A stretch of DNA of 64,000 nt, taken from assembly GCA_038025085.1 (NCBI GenBank), contig CM076147.1:35626766-35690765 (forward strand), given 5' to 3'. The stretch is from Tetragonia tetragonoides (taxonomy: Eukaryota; Streptophyta; Magnoliopsida; Caryophyllales; Aizoaceae). Position 1 is the first letter of the stretch. Each line of letters starts with the position of its first letter. The notes under the pieces were generated by a model. The model was not told where the DNA came from, did no database searches, and was given only the letters and a program-made list of their open reading frames with translations. This document shows positions 52,772 to 64,000 of the stretch, piece after piece. Both the position numbers and the translations under genes were made by a program.

Positions 52772-55435
52772 TTAAATTTTTGAAACATCGGTCTTATCAA
52801 TAGGTTCATCATTAGTGTACCTGTATAACTTGGCACACACAAGATAGTATACAAAGTTTGCAGCTCCAATGAATGCAAGTGTCCAATACACTTTATCCAT
52901 CCTCCCACTGTTGATATCATCTGGTAACCATGAAGTGGTTCGTTGAATCAAATTCATGAACACAGTACTGAGATAGTATCCAACCGCGAAGTGCAATGAA
53001 GCTAAGGCAGCCGCGGTACTCCTTAGAGAACTCGGAAGTTCTTGGTAGTAGAATGCAATCTCTGCAGGGTAATAGAACGAGCTCGATATACCCAACAGTC
53101 CTACAGGTAAAATTAACCATAACACAGACATGGGTGACATAGACTGGATGAGATTGATTCGTTTCTTTTCGATCATAGCAAAAGAAACCATGCTAAGGAA
53201 GACGATGAAGTAGCCAATTCCAATCCTCCGAAGGGTTTGCAATGATCGACCAGCTATCTTTTCCCACAATGGGTATACTATTCGATCAAGAAGTGTAATC
53301 GCGATGGATCCACAAAGTACTGCAAACACTAAAATGCTTGCAGCTGGTATCTTGAAACGAGGGCTGATGCCTCTATCCATCACTAATGCCTGAAGCACAG
53401 CGAGGCTCGAAGCAACTCCTGAGACAGTGCTAAGTAATATTCCACCAGACCATATTGGCAATGCTTTGATAAACTTCTTTAGGTCCTCAACCTCTTCCAC
53501 AGTGCATAAGCTCCATGATTTCGTCAGATTTCGGCTTGTTTGCTTATCACTTTCTTTTATCAATGCAGCTCTATTGAAAAACCTGTGATACCAATTCAAA
53601 ACCATGGGAATTCATTCAAGAGAATTAAATTTGACAACAAAAAAAAAAGGCTCATTGGAGAATCAATAGTGTACCTTAGGCTAGGACTTGGGGCTCCAGA
53701 AAGCATCTTTGATTCAGGGTTACTATAGAAGTAATCATCATCAGCTTGTACACCTCCAACCTTAGATCTTTTCTGAAATGACGCAACTATAACACGAGCT
53801 ATGCTGATGAAAGGGCTTCCTTGTCGTGAACTTCGTTGATAAAATCGCGATCCAAGCAAGAAAAGGGCAATGACAACTGCATTGGCAACAGCACTGATGC
53901 CAAAACTTAAGGTCCAGCCACCTTTGTCTTGAATATAAACAATGACAGTAAAGCCTACAACTGATGTGATCTCAATTGCGAAAATGAACCAATTAAAGAA
54001 GATTCGTTGATGTTCTGTTCCTTTGAATTGCTCTGCTCCAAATGCTGCAAGTACAAAACGAGTGCCCCCAAATCCGATCATAGAAATCGCTAAGGTAGCA
54101 TAGAGGAAGGCGTATTGCAGGCTTGATGGAGGCTTGCATACTTTCGAGATCGCAGGGATGCATGGAGGAGGTCTTAACGAAGGAATTGCGGATGAAAGGA
54201 TGAACATGATTGCACTCTGCATATGAATGAATTAAGGTGTTATGATACATGCTTATTATCAACATAAGCTAGCTTCGATTTTTATGCAAGTAACAATACA
54301 AGTAAAATGTTATGCAAAATGAATCATATATACCAAAGTTCACGATCTATAAGGTAATAAGTGATAGAGAAAAAGCAAAGGCTTACAAGTAAGGAAATGA
54401 AGCATGACCCAATCACCACTGTGTAGGAACCAAATAGAGAGTCAGCGAGAATTGCTCCTATTATGGGGAAGAAATTTATGCCGCCATTGATAACATTTTG
54501 GAGTTGAGCAGCAGTAATTTTATTGATGTTGTACCTCTGAATTGCATAGACCACAATATTTGCATACCAAGTAGTTGCTGCCAGTGATAGTCCCATCACA
54601 GCTCCTGCATGGGGTGTTTAATTTAGCACAAAACTTGTTTAAGACGGTCTTTCCGTAATTTTTGGTGAGACGATGGTCACTTTTTAGTGAAATACTAACA
54701 TTGCTAAATAATGACCCCATTTTTCTGTGAGTTGACCACAGTGACTAATATTCTCGCCCCAACTGTCAGCACACTAAGCGGTAAGGGGTTGGCCAAGGGA
54801 TTTGTTCCATTCACAAGAGTTGGGATTCGAACCCCTAATCACTTGTTTAAGGGATGAAGTGTTGAACCACTACACCAATCCATCTTGGTTTGTAGGGTGA
54901 TTTTTTACTCTATCACCTTCACTTTTTACTTAAAATAAAGGGTGATTTTTTTTATTACTCAAAAAGAATGAGATATTTTAGGTCTCTTCAACATAAAGGA
55001 AAAAAATCGTCTCATTTGAGAATTTGTAAATGTGTTACAATATGTTTCTTTCTCGATTAATCCTCTTTGAACAAAGAAAAAGCGAATCTAAGCGTTGTAA
55101 GCAGGCAATCCTTAGAGAATAGTTATGGTGCAAAAGTTTTTGTTTCTTTTTCTTTTTTCGGGAGGGGGGGAGCCCCTTAGAAGTAGGACCCTAACAGCTG
55201 ATATGGTATTCAAACACCTCTTTAATATACACAACTATGAAGTAATGTATTGCATGTAAGATGTGACAACATACATGATAGAATAATCCACGGATAGAAA
55301 GAGATAGTAAGAGAGAAAGAGAGAGAGAGGACCTATGATGAAAGGAAAGGTGATCCATCCTCCTTTCTTCTTAATGGCGCTTACTTGTGCATCTTCAAGT
55401 GCTCCACCTTCGGCCTTGTGTTGAGAGTCTTCCAT
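52772..55435 (-). CDS. NPF (NRT1/PTR family, NPF2-like) transporter, copy 6
   Basis: Exons by eye: 55333-55435, 54387-54604, 53675-54216 and 52772-53582, again phases 1, 0, 2; 557 aa. Landmarks: MEDSQHKAEGGALEDAQVSA, KKKGGWITFPFIIGAVMG, AQLQNVINGGINFFPIIGAI, MIGFGGTRFVLAAFGAEQFK, SLRFFNRAALIKESDKQTSR, VLQALVMDRGISPRFKIPAA and TTSWLPDDINSGRMDKVYW. It is clearly diverged from copies 2-4 (QRYNINKITAAQ against TEFNVKNIPAAQ). The ExxER motif of helix 1 is absent (ATTWYANIVVYAI). Relative to copy 5 and to copies 2-4 the loop after KRINLIQS is about ten residues shorter. No stop or frameshift; probably functional. Confidence 0.88.
54625..54734. repeat. Short interspersed repeat (AAGACGGTCTT type) in intron 1 of NPF copy 6
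   Basis: AAACTTGTTTAAGACGGTCT, TTTTTGGTGAGACGATGGTC, AATGACCCCATTTTTCTGTG. The same order of blocks occurs at 63340-63455 and, beyond a SINE, 63733-63775. Ends not defined. Confidence 0.6.
54735..54890 (-). mobile_element. tRNA-derived SINE in intron 1 of NPF copy 6
   Basis: On the minus strand: A box GGTGTAGTGGTTCAACAC, B box GGGGTTCGAATCCCAAC, then GGCCAACCCCTTACCGCTTA and a 3' part CAGTTGGGGCGAGAATATTA. Same family as the SINE at 41203-41400. The B box is close to consensus. Confidence 0.75.
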
Positions 55436-55475
55436 TTCTACCTTGGAATAATGTACAACCAATGCTACTTCATAG

Positions 55476-55483
55476 TATATATA
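55476..55483 (-). promoter_or_regulatory. TATA box of NPF copy 6
   Basis: TATATATA on the minus strand 41 bases upstream of the ATG, implying a short leader as in copy 2. Confidence 0.5.
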
Positions 55484-55499
55484 TTGCCATTTTGCCAAT

Positions 55500-56495
55500 T
55501 TTTATGTGAAGAATAATTGAATCTTATGAGTCAATTCTTCATTACAAACAACTTGTGAGTCCCATGTTCTCGGGCATAGTACTACATTAATTTTTTTATT
55601 ATTAAATAAATATTATTGTTCATCCGAATTGTTAATTCTAAAACCATTCTTTAATTTGTTTGATTGTAGCTCACAATATATTTAGAACATTGGTGTACTA
55701 TATACACAATTATTGGTACAAAAAGAATCATTATGAGGCCTTCACCTTCTAATTTTGGGTTGAAATATTCTTCGTTGACTTATTTTTTTTATTTTAATTG
55801 TATTCTGGGGAATCATTTAGCTGTCCCTAGTTTGTTTGACTATTTACTACAGTATTATCTAAATCAACATAGTACAGCCAACTTATTAAAAAAATTGTAT
55901 CCGAGGAAATTCTGATCAAAAAAAATTAATATCCCAGGAAATTAATCCTTATCCAGGAGAGTTCCACGCATAATAGTACTATTGCTACACAATTTGCAAT
56001 ATAATATCCTGTTGTTTAGTTATTGTTACAAATCAGTAAGTATACAAGCTTGGTCGGCCAAAGGGAAACAAGTCTGAAGGGAAAAATTAATCCATAGTCA
56101 TGGGAGTTCCAATGTAAGGAGTAGGACTTATTTAATTACCTCGATTTTTATATTTCTTTTTCTGTTTGGATCAATCGAGCTTCAAAATAGAATACCAAAG
56201 CGATACGTAAGAAAAAAAGTATGTTACTGATTTGAAATCTGGCTAGGAGAGGTCAAAAGAACATAATATATGTTTCAGTTTGTTTCTCTACAATAACATT
56301 TCTAAGTAACAACAGGTACATATTTCATATGAAGTGGAGTAGCATAAAAGTGTTATGAATCCTATTAGTATGACAAACTTAAGTTGTTTTGCTTGCCATG
56401 TCCCATGCGATATTTGCAAAGCTAACATGTTATTTCAGGATGATCAACACAAAAACTCGTATGATGCGGTCTTAAGGTGAGGAGGAATTATTGTG
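55500..56495. other. Intergenic, upstream of NPF copy 6
   Basis: AT-rich sequence with no recognised gene or element. It should contain the upstream regulatory region of copy 6. Confidence 0.5.
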
Positions 56496-56607
56496 TAGTC
56501 TAGGTGCACTGCTCCCTCCTCTCACAAAATAGAAAATTATCAATTTGAATTTAGAGTGGGCTTCACTTATTTTGTGAGAGGGGGGAACAGTGCTCCTGGA
56601 CTATGCA
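56496..56607. mobile_element. Short palindromic MITE-like element
   Basis: AGTCTAGGTGCACTGCTCCC and, inverted, AGTCCAGGAGCACTGTTCCC at the right end; both sides continue into CTCTCACAAAATA. The central loop is about 30 bases. A flanking duplication was not established. Confidence 0.6.
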
Positions 56608-57141
56608 AAAATTTCTCCAAGGTGAAGCCCACTCTAACAAGTATGACGTCATGCTGATGTCATGCTTGGCTATAGAGGGGGCCTCACCTTGAGGCAGCCT
56701 CATTAGAGACCTTTTGTATAATCAATTCAAAAGCCCTTTATTCTATATGAATAAGGGCGTATTGGGAAATCACAAGAACTTTAAGAATCCTGTGTTCAAG
56801 TAATGCCAAATTGCAGAAAAACTGGCTGCATTTCCCCTTATTCAAAGTATCTGTATTACAATGACAGCAAGGCACGGAAGAACTAAAGTAACTCAAAACT
56901 GCAGCTATGTAATTAGCCAATCGTCAAAGTGGTGAGAAGGAGGACAAAAAAAGGAGAGATTTATGCCCTATCACTACGATTTACAAGAGCCAAAATTGCC
57001 AAGAATAAATTTACAAGCAAATATTGAAGAATGTGAGGCCATAAAAAGAACTGCACCTAATAGCAGATGTACAATTGATATCTAAAATATTTGATAACTC
57101 TGACTAACTTTAGGCAGAATTTTCACCACCTTTCTTCAGAT

Positions 57142-60100
57142 TTATAATGACCTATGGGCAATGTCATAAACAGATATGACAATCTCAGCGCTAATCAATA
57201 TGATAATAAGCCATTCAAGGAAAGTAGACTTCCTGTTTTGTAGAATTTCTTGTAGAAAGCGAATGTTATGCTGTCAAAGAAAATGAGCATTAGTGATATT
57301 AGCACCGAGCATGTTACTACAAAATAGCTATATTTAACGTCATGTTGATTAGCAGATATTAGAGAGAGACAATTTACCTCCACAAACTTCAGCTTAAAAT
57401 CAAGACTTCCAAATCGCTGGGTCATTTCGAATTCGTCTCGAAGATATTCCCATATCTGAGCGTACTTGGCATCCTTCCAAGCAATATCTGATCTGTTGAG
57501 ACCAGAAAAGATAGAACATGAAATAAAATTATAAATAAAATAAGAATTAAAAAAGGGCTTCAGTGTTCAAGCATAGGACCTCATCGAAACTTAAGAAGTG
57601 AATGGGTATCAAAAGTCAAAAGTAGAAAGCCAAGGATTTGCTTTGTCAATTATTGTATCACAGCAATACCAACATTTAGACTCTTTTTTAGATTCAGAAA
57701 GCAAATTTCATTATAGAAAGAAGGTGTCCTCAAATCAAAACTTAATGGGTGGTAGCAGACAAGGGGTAACCTATGTCTATTAAAGAGCCACTTTTCATGC
57801 TTGGTTTTTAGTTTTCTAATTCCTTTATTTTCTTTTCATAATAATAGAATAAGCAGGTGTCTGGGCTTTGTCCGAGTAAGACCCCCCCTGAGATTAACGG
57901 CTAGAAAACCTCCAGCGGGGGCCTTGACTGCACTCATAAGAGAAGCATTCTAAATCAACATCACATATACATCACAGTGGTGGTTACAGTATGTTAAACA
58001 AAATGCACTCCTAAGATGGTGAGAAGCTCCTGATGCAAGGTGATCCAAACCACAGGCCGATAAGGTTAAAGACTTTCAGCATCATGAAAGTGTGCACTTT
58101 GTTTAGGTCTACCAGTGGGCATTTACGAGCAGGGAGTTCCATATATGCAAGCTTCCGGAACTAATCAAGCACATGTAAGAAAAATTAAACTCATAATTAA
58201 CCTTTCAAAAAGGCCGAGCTTAAGAATCACGTCTGCCAGATTAGAATTTGCCTTCCCAACAAGCTGGAAGAGCTTCTTACTTTCCATGGAAAAAGTCCCG
58301 GTTTTCTCCATTGCACGGTTTATGTCAGTGAACTCCGCAACCATTCCATCAACCTATCAGAAGAAAGCTTAACTTTTGAGAATATGCTAAAGCACGCAAA
58401 CACTTCAGAAATCGCATTAAATAAACAAAGGATGACACAAACCTGGCGGACATAGTAATCAAGAGCAATACTTTGACCAAGGACACTACCTATCGTACGA
58501 ATACCATCAATATTCAAGTACTGCAGCATTATGTGATCAAGGCCAGCTTGCATCCATGTACTTAGAGCTGGCTTCTCTATTACTTCAAATTCTGAACAAA
58601 AAAGCCAGAACAAATCAGCGTGTTCCTATTGACCAAAAAACCTTTATATGATAGTTCACCAAGATAATATAATACATTCTCAAAACAACAAAGGAGAACT
58701 TAAGCACATTCCAAAGAGAATATCCACAAGCTTGTACCGAGTTAACAAGGGATTTTATTCATTTTCTTATTAGAGAATGTTTTGCAAAGAAGAAGAAGCA
58801 TGCTCATGAACGACATATGATTTCAGAATAACCATTCATTGCTTTCTATTGTCCATCATTCACAATCTCTGTTACATGGCAACAGAAATGGAAATGAAAA
58901 GGCAGAAACGAGGAAACACAGAAACATTAATCATCCAAAGTAGGCAACGCGAAAACGCTGAAGGAAAGAGAGACAACAATTGTTCACCTCGAATCCTTAA
59001 TTTCTTTTTAATATTATCAACAATAAATTTATAGCATCACGCATGAGTTGGCTTGTCCAATATTTCTTCATTAATTCATTTACCTTGGGCCATTTGGATA
59101 TTGAATCTATAAACTTGATATTGGTGACATTGTGACTACCATAAGAGATATTGGTAGAAAGAAAAAAGGTATTTCTGGGACAAGATCAGAGAGGGGAAAG
59201 AACTTGCTAGTCATACAAAAAAGAGGTTTCCCTGAGTTTTTTCAAGTTCCAAAAACAGGAAAAGGTTCCGTAAGGAGATATATTTCCAAAATGGAAACAT
59301 ACACTTCATTATTTCCATACAGCAAAGTGCATACTTCATAGTAATAGTTCTCACATCTACAACTCTCCTCATCATACTAAATTTTATTTCCCATTTGGGG
59401 ACAAAAAAGCATATCACCTAAACAATATTTAAAAAACAGAGGGCAAATCCAATTGGCACCTATATTTGTGCTCGTGAATACAGAAACACCTACTACTCTA
59501 CTAGTTAGGTTGTCCTCTCGTCTATGTTACCGGGACTCGGGTACGGGTGTCGGATGCGGGTACGTGTCCAAGGGTCGGATACGTTATCGTTTGAAATTTG
59601 AGGACACGGGGACATTGTCCTAAATTGGGGACACGGGTGCGGGGAGCCGGGGACCCTGTCCTAAATTTGGACACGGGTGCGAGGGTACGGCATTATTAAA
59701 TTATAAATATTTTTTTTATCTATAGATTGTATTTTAAATTACAATTTATTTATTTTTTTTGCAGTTCGCAGTGTTGTAAACATAGGAAGTGATGTGTTTT
59801 GATTTTTTAATACCAACATGAAAGACGTTTAACTTGTCATGGGTCTCTTTTTAAAGGAAGCCCACTGGATTTTTGGACCAAGACAAATTTAAAACAAACC
59901 CATCTGCACGTGATACTCCTCTTTTTATTTTAGTGACTGCACGTGATACTGGAGTATCATTTATCAACGACCAAAACCCTAAATGGCTTCGTCAAAGCAC
60001 CGCAGTCACAGCACAGGAGAGAGAAAGAGAAGATAAGAGAGGAGAGAGGAGAGAGGAGAGAGGAGAGAGGAGAGAGGAGAGAGAAAGCTCAAAGCTGCTG

Positions 60101-62859
60101 GGCTTGGGGCAAACGAGAATGGTGAGGAAGGAGCCGTACACTCATCTGACCTCTTTAATCTTTATTCATTCTTCTTCTCTCTCCTCTCTCCTCTCTCCTC
60201 TCTGTCGCCATTCTCTCTCATTCTCCCTTCTTTTCTCTAAAAATCTCCATGAAAGTACCCCCGTGTCGCACTGGAAAAATCCGTGTCAGACGCGGATTTC
60301 GTACCAGCACCCGTGTCGTGTCGTGTCGTGTCGTGTTGACACGGATACGATGGCACAAAGTGCCAAGTCCTGGTAACATAGCCTCTCGTCAATATAGACA
60401 CACAAACTGGTGTAATTCATCATTAAAAAATTACTATATAGCACATCAATAATGCCAAAGGGGTTATAAAAGTCAGCTTAATCACCCGAAAACTATGTAT
60501 ACACCCTAAAACAGCTATACCATTTTTACTGTTCCCCAAAGCCTTCTTCTATGGAGCTAGTCGTGAAGTAGGCAAGTCAATGCCTTTCTAATCAATTGAT
60601 CTGCACTGCGCCCTAGGCCAGAGATCCGTGACTCCGTGAGAGACACCAGAATAATGATATTGTATAGTTGTACTGTACACAACGTCACAACCAGGAGACT
60701 TTTAAGATATTTCTTATCATTTGCACTGACATGTGATAATTATATCACACATCTTTAGTGTGTATGGTTCTGAAAAAAGATAACAGAAGGGAAGGAATCA
60801 TAACATTTCATTAGAGGGGGAACTGTACCACAGGAGAGACTTTGCTACTAAACACCATGAGTTTCGCAGAAACCTTAATGATGGTACTGGGGAAGGGAGG
60901 GGGAGGAATACAAAAGGAAAAAGTGCAAGAAAATAAAATAAAAATAACAAGCCAACTTATGTACATTGTGCACCAAAGCAGGGAAGGCACAGGACCCAGG
61001 AGCCAACACTACTATAGAACAGATCCTGATCTCAAGTAAAGTTGAAGAACCTACTCAGAAACATAGCTACCTATACTTGAAAACTGAAGATAGAAAGGGG
61101 GCAGAGGAAAGGAAGAGGGGGAAAAATTGACTAAGGGACAGGATCAGGATAAAGGTTGCCCCAGCAAAATCAGAAATTTGTAAGCCAATTCCAGGAAGCC
61201 AAAAACAGAGAAAGATGCACTTAAGAACTACCCAGTTTCCAGAACACGCAGGCCATTTTTGAGTTGCAGAGGGCATGACTTCAGTCTTCCAACTTAAAAA
61301 AGAAATTTGAGAGTTTACTCAAAAAGTTAAATCAGCTACTAGGCTGGGATCCCAAATACTTATCATCTAATAATATATGGACTGTTGCATAATATTTTAT
61401 TGATTTAAAATTCTTTCTAATTTAATCCATTATAACTATTATAATATTTTATGAGTGGTGAAAGTTAACGGTTGTTTCAGATCTTTTGGAATCCTATAGC
61501 GATGTAATCTACTAATAAAGTTTTGATCTGATATACTTATTTTTTAGCTAAACGTTACTTTCGGTATTTGCTAAGAATCAACTAGCATTAATGCTTATTT
61601 TATTTGTATTCAAATCATATGTGCCGTTACTTTTTGCTATAGCTTACTAGCTCTGAGAGAATCTTACTAAATGAATAATTCTCCTATTATGTTGCTCTCA
61701 ACTCTCAAGGGATATGGAAGTTACTGACTCCCCATTTTGTAACTGTTGCACCTTGAATAAAATTTCTAATGTCTAATGGATTGGAAGATGGATTTTATAA
61801 TGCTCAGTGCTTAGCCGTGAAAGGGTGTGCAATCAGAATACTTTCTATTCAGTTTAGCTGTTGAAACTAACGAGCTCTCTTCAAAATATAAATCTTCTAA
61901 TTTTCTTAATAACGCCCACATATTTACTTACACTATTGTATCACTACATTCCTCCACAAATAATTTGAGCATATTAGGTATCAAGTGGTTCAGGGATTTC
62001 TCTTGCTGCTACCGAAGAGATCCAACGGGTTGTCGAATCTTGGAAGAGGGCCGCACTTTAAAGTTTACCAGTGCAGCGGGGGCGTTTCCTCTCCAAAGAG
62101 AGCACTTAGGCGTGCTTCGACCCAGGCTACTCTAAACTTGACTCTATTTATTTTCATCATTGGCTTATATTGTTATTGCATATTTGCATTAATGTTAGCT
62201 TCCTAAATTAGTAGAATTTCCCGCTTGTGTTTTATTTTTTGTATATTACTTTCTAACATGGACTAGTGTTCATATATAATTTTCAGTATACAAGATCGGG
62301 CTCTAGTTTGGTTACGTTAATGAGTTTACACTGATTAATAAGACCGCAAAAAATAGAAAACAACTGAAAGCACTAAAGGTGCCTGAAGCAAGTGCACAGA
62401 AGACAATAGCAATGAAATGACAGCTGATACATAATTCCTCCATGTCAAATTGAGGGTCCAAAAAAGAACTTCACACATTTTATGGCTTGGCAGGTTTAAC
62501 CGAAAACCTCTGCAATGAAGTGGGGATAATTGAGTATTAAACGCTCGATGAGACTACTAATTTGGAATAGAAAAAGGGTTGATTGGATACTCAAGTTGGG
62601 ACGAATCGAAGGTGGGAGCAATAAGTATCAACCATTTAAATAGCAAATATAATTCAAAAACATCTCTTAAGAAGTTAAGATAATATCAGGCAGACTCACC
62701 ATCCTTTCTCATTTCAGGAAGCAAGCCCGATGCATGTTTTTCAACAATTTTCAAGTAGCCATCAACTTCATGATCACGAACATTGAACAAGACAACTGAT
62801 CCATACTGGAAAACCACCATGTAGCCACATTCAGTTCCACATACACTAGCACCAGCACC
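57142..62859 (-). CDS. DUF155 (RMD1/YagE) family protein, RRG/RRL-like, 3' exons
   Basis: Five 3' exons: 62700-62859, 58443-58591, 58202-58353, 57378-57492 and 57142-57270, phases consistent throughout, giving about 235 C-terminal residues. Reading: GYMVVFQYGSVVLFNVRDHE, VDGYLKIVEKHASGLLPEMR, IRTIGSVLGQSIALDYYVRQ, NRAMEKTGTFSMESKKLFQL, KANSNLADVILKLGLFERSD, RFGSLDFKLKFVEHNIRFLQ and FLEWLIIILISAEIVISVYD. This matches the DUF155 domain with its C-terminal membrane anchor. Arabidopsis RETARDED ROOT GROWTH proteins of this family act in mitochondria or organelles in root meristem and ABA responses. The 5' exons with the targeting peptide lie beyond the right edge. One 4.1-kb intron (58592-62699) holds a hAT element. 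No lesion seen. Confidence 0.82.
59522..60381. mobile_element. hAT-like element, 860 bp, in the long intron of the DUF155 gene
   Basis: Ends CTATGTTACC on both sides (inverted), followed by GGGACTCGGG / AGGACTTGGC, and a perfect 8-bp duplication CCTCTCGT at 59514-59521 and 60382-60389. Internal (GAGAG)n and (CTCTC)n tracts mirror each other (60020-60085 and 60175-60205), and GTGTC repeats fill both subterminal zones. No transposase. Confidence 0.8.
60390..62699. other. Rest of the long intron of the DUF155 gene
   Basis: No exon or element recognised. A frame at 61985-62135 (plus) is short and unassigned; the stretch AGAGATCCAACGGGTTGTCG...GGAAGAGGGCCGCACTTT (62025-62060) is less AT-rich than its surroundings and may be a decayed repeat. 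Confidence 0.4.
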
Positions 62860-63009
62860 CTGAAAGAAAGACTGTACTACAGTTAATTTGCCTCATCACA
62901 AGATGCTAGAGATAGAAACACAAACCATGGTAATCACTTTGTTTGACATTATTGCATAGGGCTTTCAAATAGCTAAGTGATCAAGTGATCATTCATAAAT
63001 TCATACAGT

Positions 63010-63300
63010 GTGCTCCTTTTCCTATTGCCACCCTCGTGGAAGGCGAAGGTTCCTTTGAAGGTGAGAGCGTCTGTTTGGACGATGGGGGAAGGGGACAGCG
63101 GTTGGCTATCTCACGTGATATGTGTGTGCTGTGTTGTGCATGTAGCGAAACATGTTCACATTTCCTTCACTGTGACATGGCTCGTGTTTTGTGGGGAGAG
63201 TTGTCTAGCTTTGTGGGGGAGGGGGAGCAATCGGTGTTTTTGCAACTGTGTTGGAGATGTTACGGGTGTGTTTTTTGGCCTTTGGGGGGGATAAGGAGAT
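63010..63300 (+). pseudogene. LINE ORF2 zinc-binding (zf-RVT) fragment
   Basis: Reads PPSWKAKVPLKVRASVWTMG, then, with a frame change, CVLCCACSETCSHFLHCDMA and RVLWGELSSF. In plant LINEs this is the K/S-x-F-x-W-R...C-x2-C-x-E-T-x-x-H-x2-x-C block after the RT. Isolated, without tail or duplication recognised. It lies in an upstream intron of the DUF155 gene. Confidence 0.6.
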
Positions 63301-63339
63301 GAAGCTATTGTAGCGTAATGTTATTTTTTCTTTCACAAA

Positions 63340-63775
63340 AACTTCTCTAAGACGGTCTTTTCATAACTTTTGGTGAGACGGGGGTCACTTTTCAATGAAA
63401 CAATGGTCACTTCTAACCATAAGTGACCCCTACATTTCTAAACAATGACCCCATTCTTGTCCACCATTTCCATTGGAGCCAAAAGCTTCACTACTTTTTG
63501 GCTTTGGAATATAATGGACTAAAGCAAAATGGCTCATAAAACTGTCAGGACTTCTTATTTATTGTGAAGTTGCCGATGGTCGTCGCACTTCGGATCTCGA
63601 GTCAAACGGAAACAGCCTCTCTGTGAGACTCTCACATGGGTAAGGCTGCGTACAACCGACCCCCCCTTACCCTGCCTAGGCGGGAGCCTCTTTGGAGGCA
63701 CTGGGGTTATGTTGTTGTTGTTATGTTGTTGTTGACCCCATTTTTCGGTGAGTTGGTCTCATGCAAGACTTGCTG
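63340..63775. repeat. AAGACGGTCTT-type repeat interrupted by a SINE
   Basis: Left part 63340-63455 (CTCTAAGACGGTCTTTTCAT, TTTTGGTGAGACGGGGGTCA) and right part 63733-63775 (TGACCCCATTTTTCGGTGAG, TTGGTCTCATGCAAGACTTG). It matches the repeat at 54625-54734. Confidence 0.65.
63456..63732 (+). mobile_element. SINE ending in (TTG)n, TS/Au-like 3' end
   Basis: Flanked by a 10-bp duplication TGACCCCATT at 63446-63455 and 63733-63742. The 3' half (CGGAAACAGCCTCTCTGTGA, GGTAAGGCTGCGTACAACCG, CCCTTACCCTGCCTAGGCGG, CACTGGGGTTATGTTGTTGT) matches the conserved 3' end I know from TS/Au-type plant SINEs, which end in TTG repeats. The 5' part is less clear. Confidence 0.75.
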
Positions 63776-64000
63776 TCTTTCTTTTCCTTTATATGGTGTT
63801 GTGGTAAGAGGGGAATGGCACAACTTTCTCTAGAAGTTCCCTACCTCCTGAGATCTTGTGGGATAGACCGATAGAGTGACTTATTTAGCTTCTATGTGGA
63901 GCTAAGGTGGGGGCGCTTTTAGGAGTTATTCGATAACTGAGCTTCAAAGAAACTGGAACAAGTGGGGAAATGCTAACATGAAAATAACCAAGTACCAAAC

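Noticed and set aside
61985..62206. Short plus-strand frames in the DUF155 intron
   Set aside because: No domain, no splice context, overlapping alternatives; could be a decayed repeat.

Overview
This is a nuclear segment of a flowering-plant genome. It has intron-bearing genes with GT/AG splice sites, plant-type LINEs with DUF4283 and CCHC ORF1 proteins, hAT, Mutator, Harbinger and Stowaway elements, tRNA-derived SINEs, and plant-only families (NPF transporters, CDKC, DUF4220, RRG/RRL-type DUF155). It looks like a eudicot. Several short repeats, such as the AAGACGGTCTT-type element at 54.6 and 63.3 kb, resemble ones I associate with Caryophyllales/Amaranthaceae, but the sequence alone does not prove a family or species.

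The host-gene backbone is a tandem cluster of NRT1/PTR (NPF, closest to the NPF2/NAXT-like clade) transporter genes, all on the minus strand with the same four-exon structure. From left to right they are: a broken copy (3605-4772), a complete copy (8311-13510, 576 aa), a complete copy (25009-27775, 556 aa), a complete copy (35586-38471, 565 aa), a short 3' remnant (48958-49435) and a more divergent complete copy (52772-55435, 557 aa). Around them lie the N-terminal half of a glutaredoxin-domain protein gene cut off by a LINE (2754-3335), a DUF4220/DUF594 pseudogene (42679-44891) with a second DUF594 remnant (about 49950-50480), an intronless CDKC-type kinase with one in-frame stop (50589-51575), and the 3' exons of a DUF155 (RRG/RRL-like) gene that runs off the right edge (57142-62859). 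A degenerate fragment near the 3' side of the copies at 25 and 35 kb recurs at 41.7 kb, so the duplication unit was larger than the transporter gene.

Most of the remaining DNA is transposons, and many insertions can be dated against each other. Two LINEs look full length (14456-22700 with a perfect 16-bp target duplication; about 28355-34003 with a 14-bp duplication carrying one mismatch). One LINE runs off the left edge and is split by a hAT MITE. One 5'-truncated LINE sits inside a hAT element (45161-47769, perfect 19-bp duplication), and one is only a tail (7656-7936, perfect 15-bp duplication). hAT elements with 8-bp duplications lie at 875-1443, 23463-23778, 38590-40321, 44889-48553 and 59522-60381. 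Two long-TIR Mutator-like elements with 9-bp duplications lie at 12050-12775 (a Pack-MULE carrying a fasciclin-like gene piece) and 40440-41148. A degraded PIF/Harbinger element spans 4773-8174.

The observations I rate highest are these. In all three LINEs where the junction is visible, the stop codon of the upstream frame overlaps the ORF2 start as ATGA. In one of them a 479-codon stop-free frame fills the entire gap between ORF1 and ORF2. The 1.7-kb hAT insertion sits a few bases upstream of one transporter's TATA box, with the empty site preserved in its paralogues. I saw no CRISPR array, no rRNA or tRNA gene and no clear new defence-type system. Coordinates of splice sites and element ends were read by eye.
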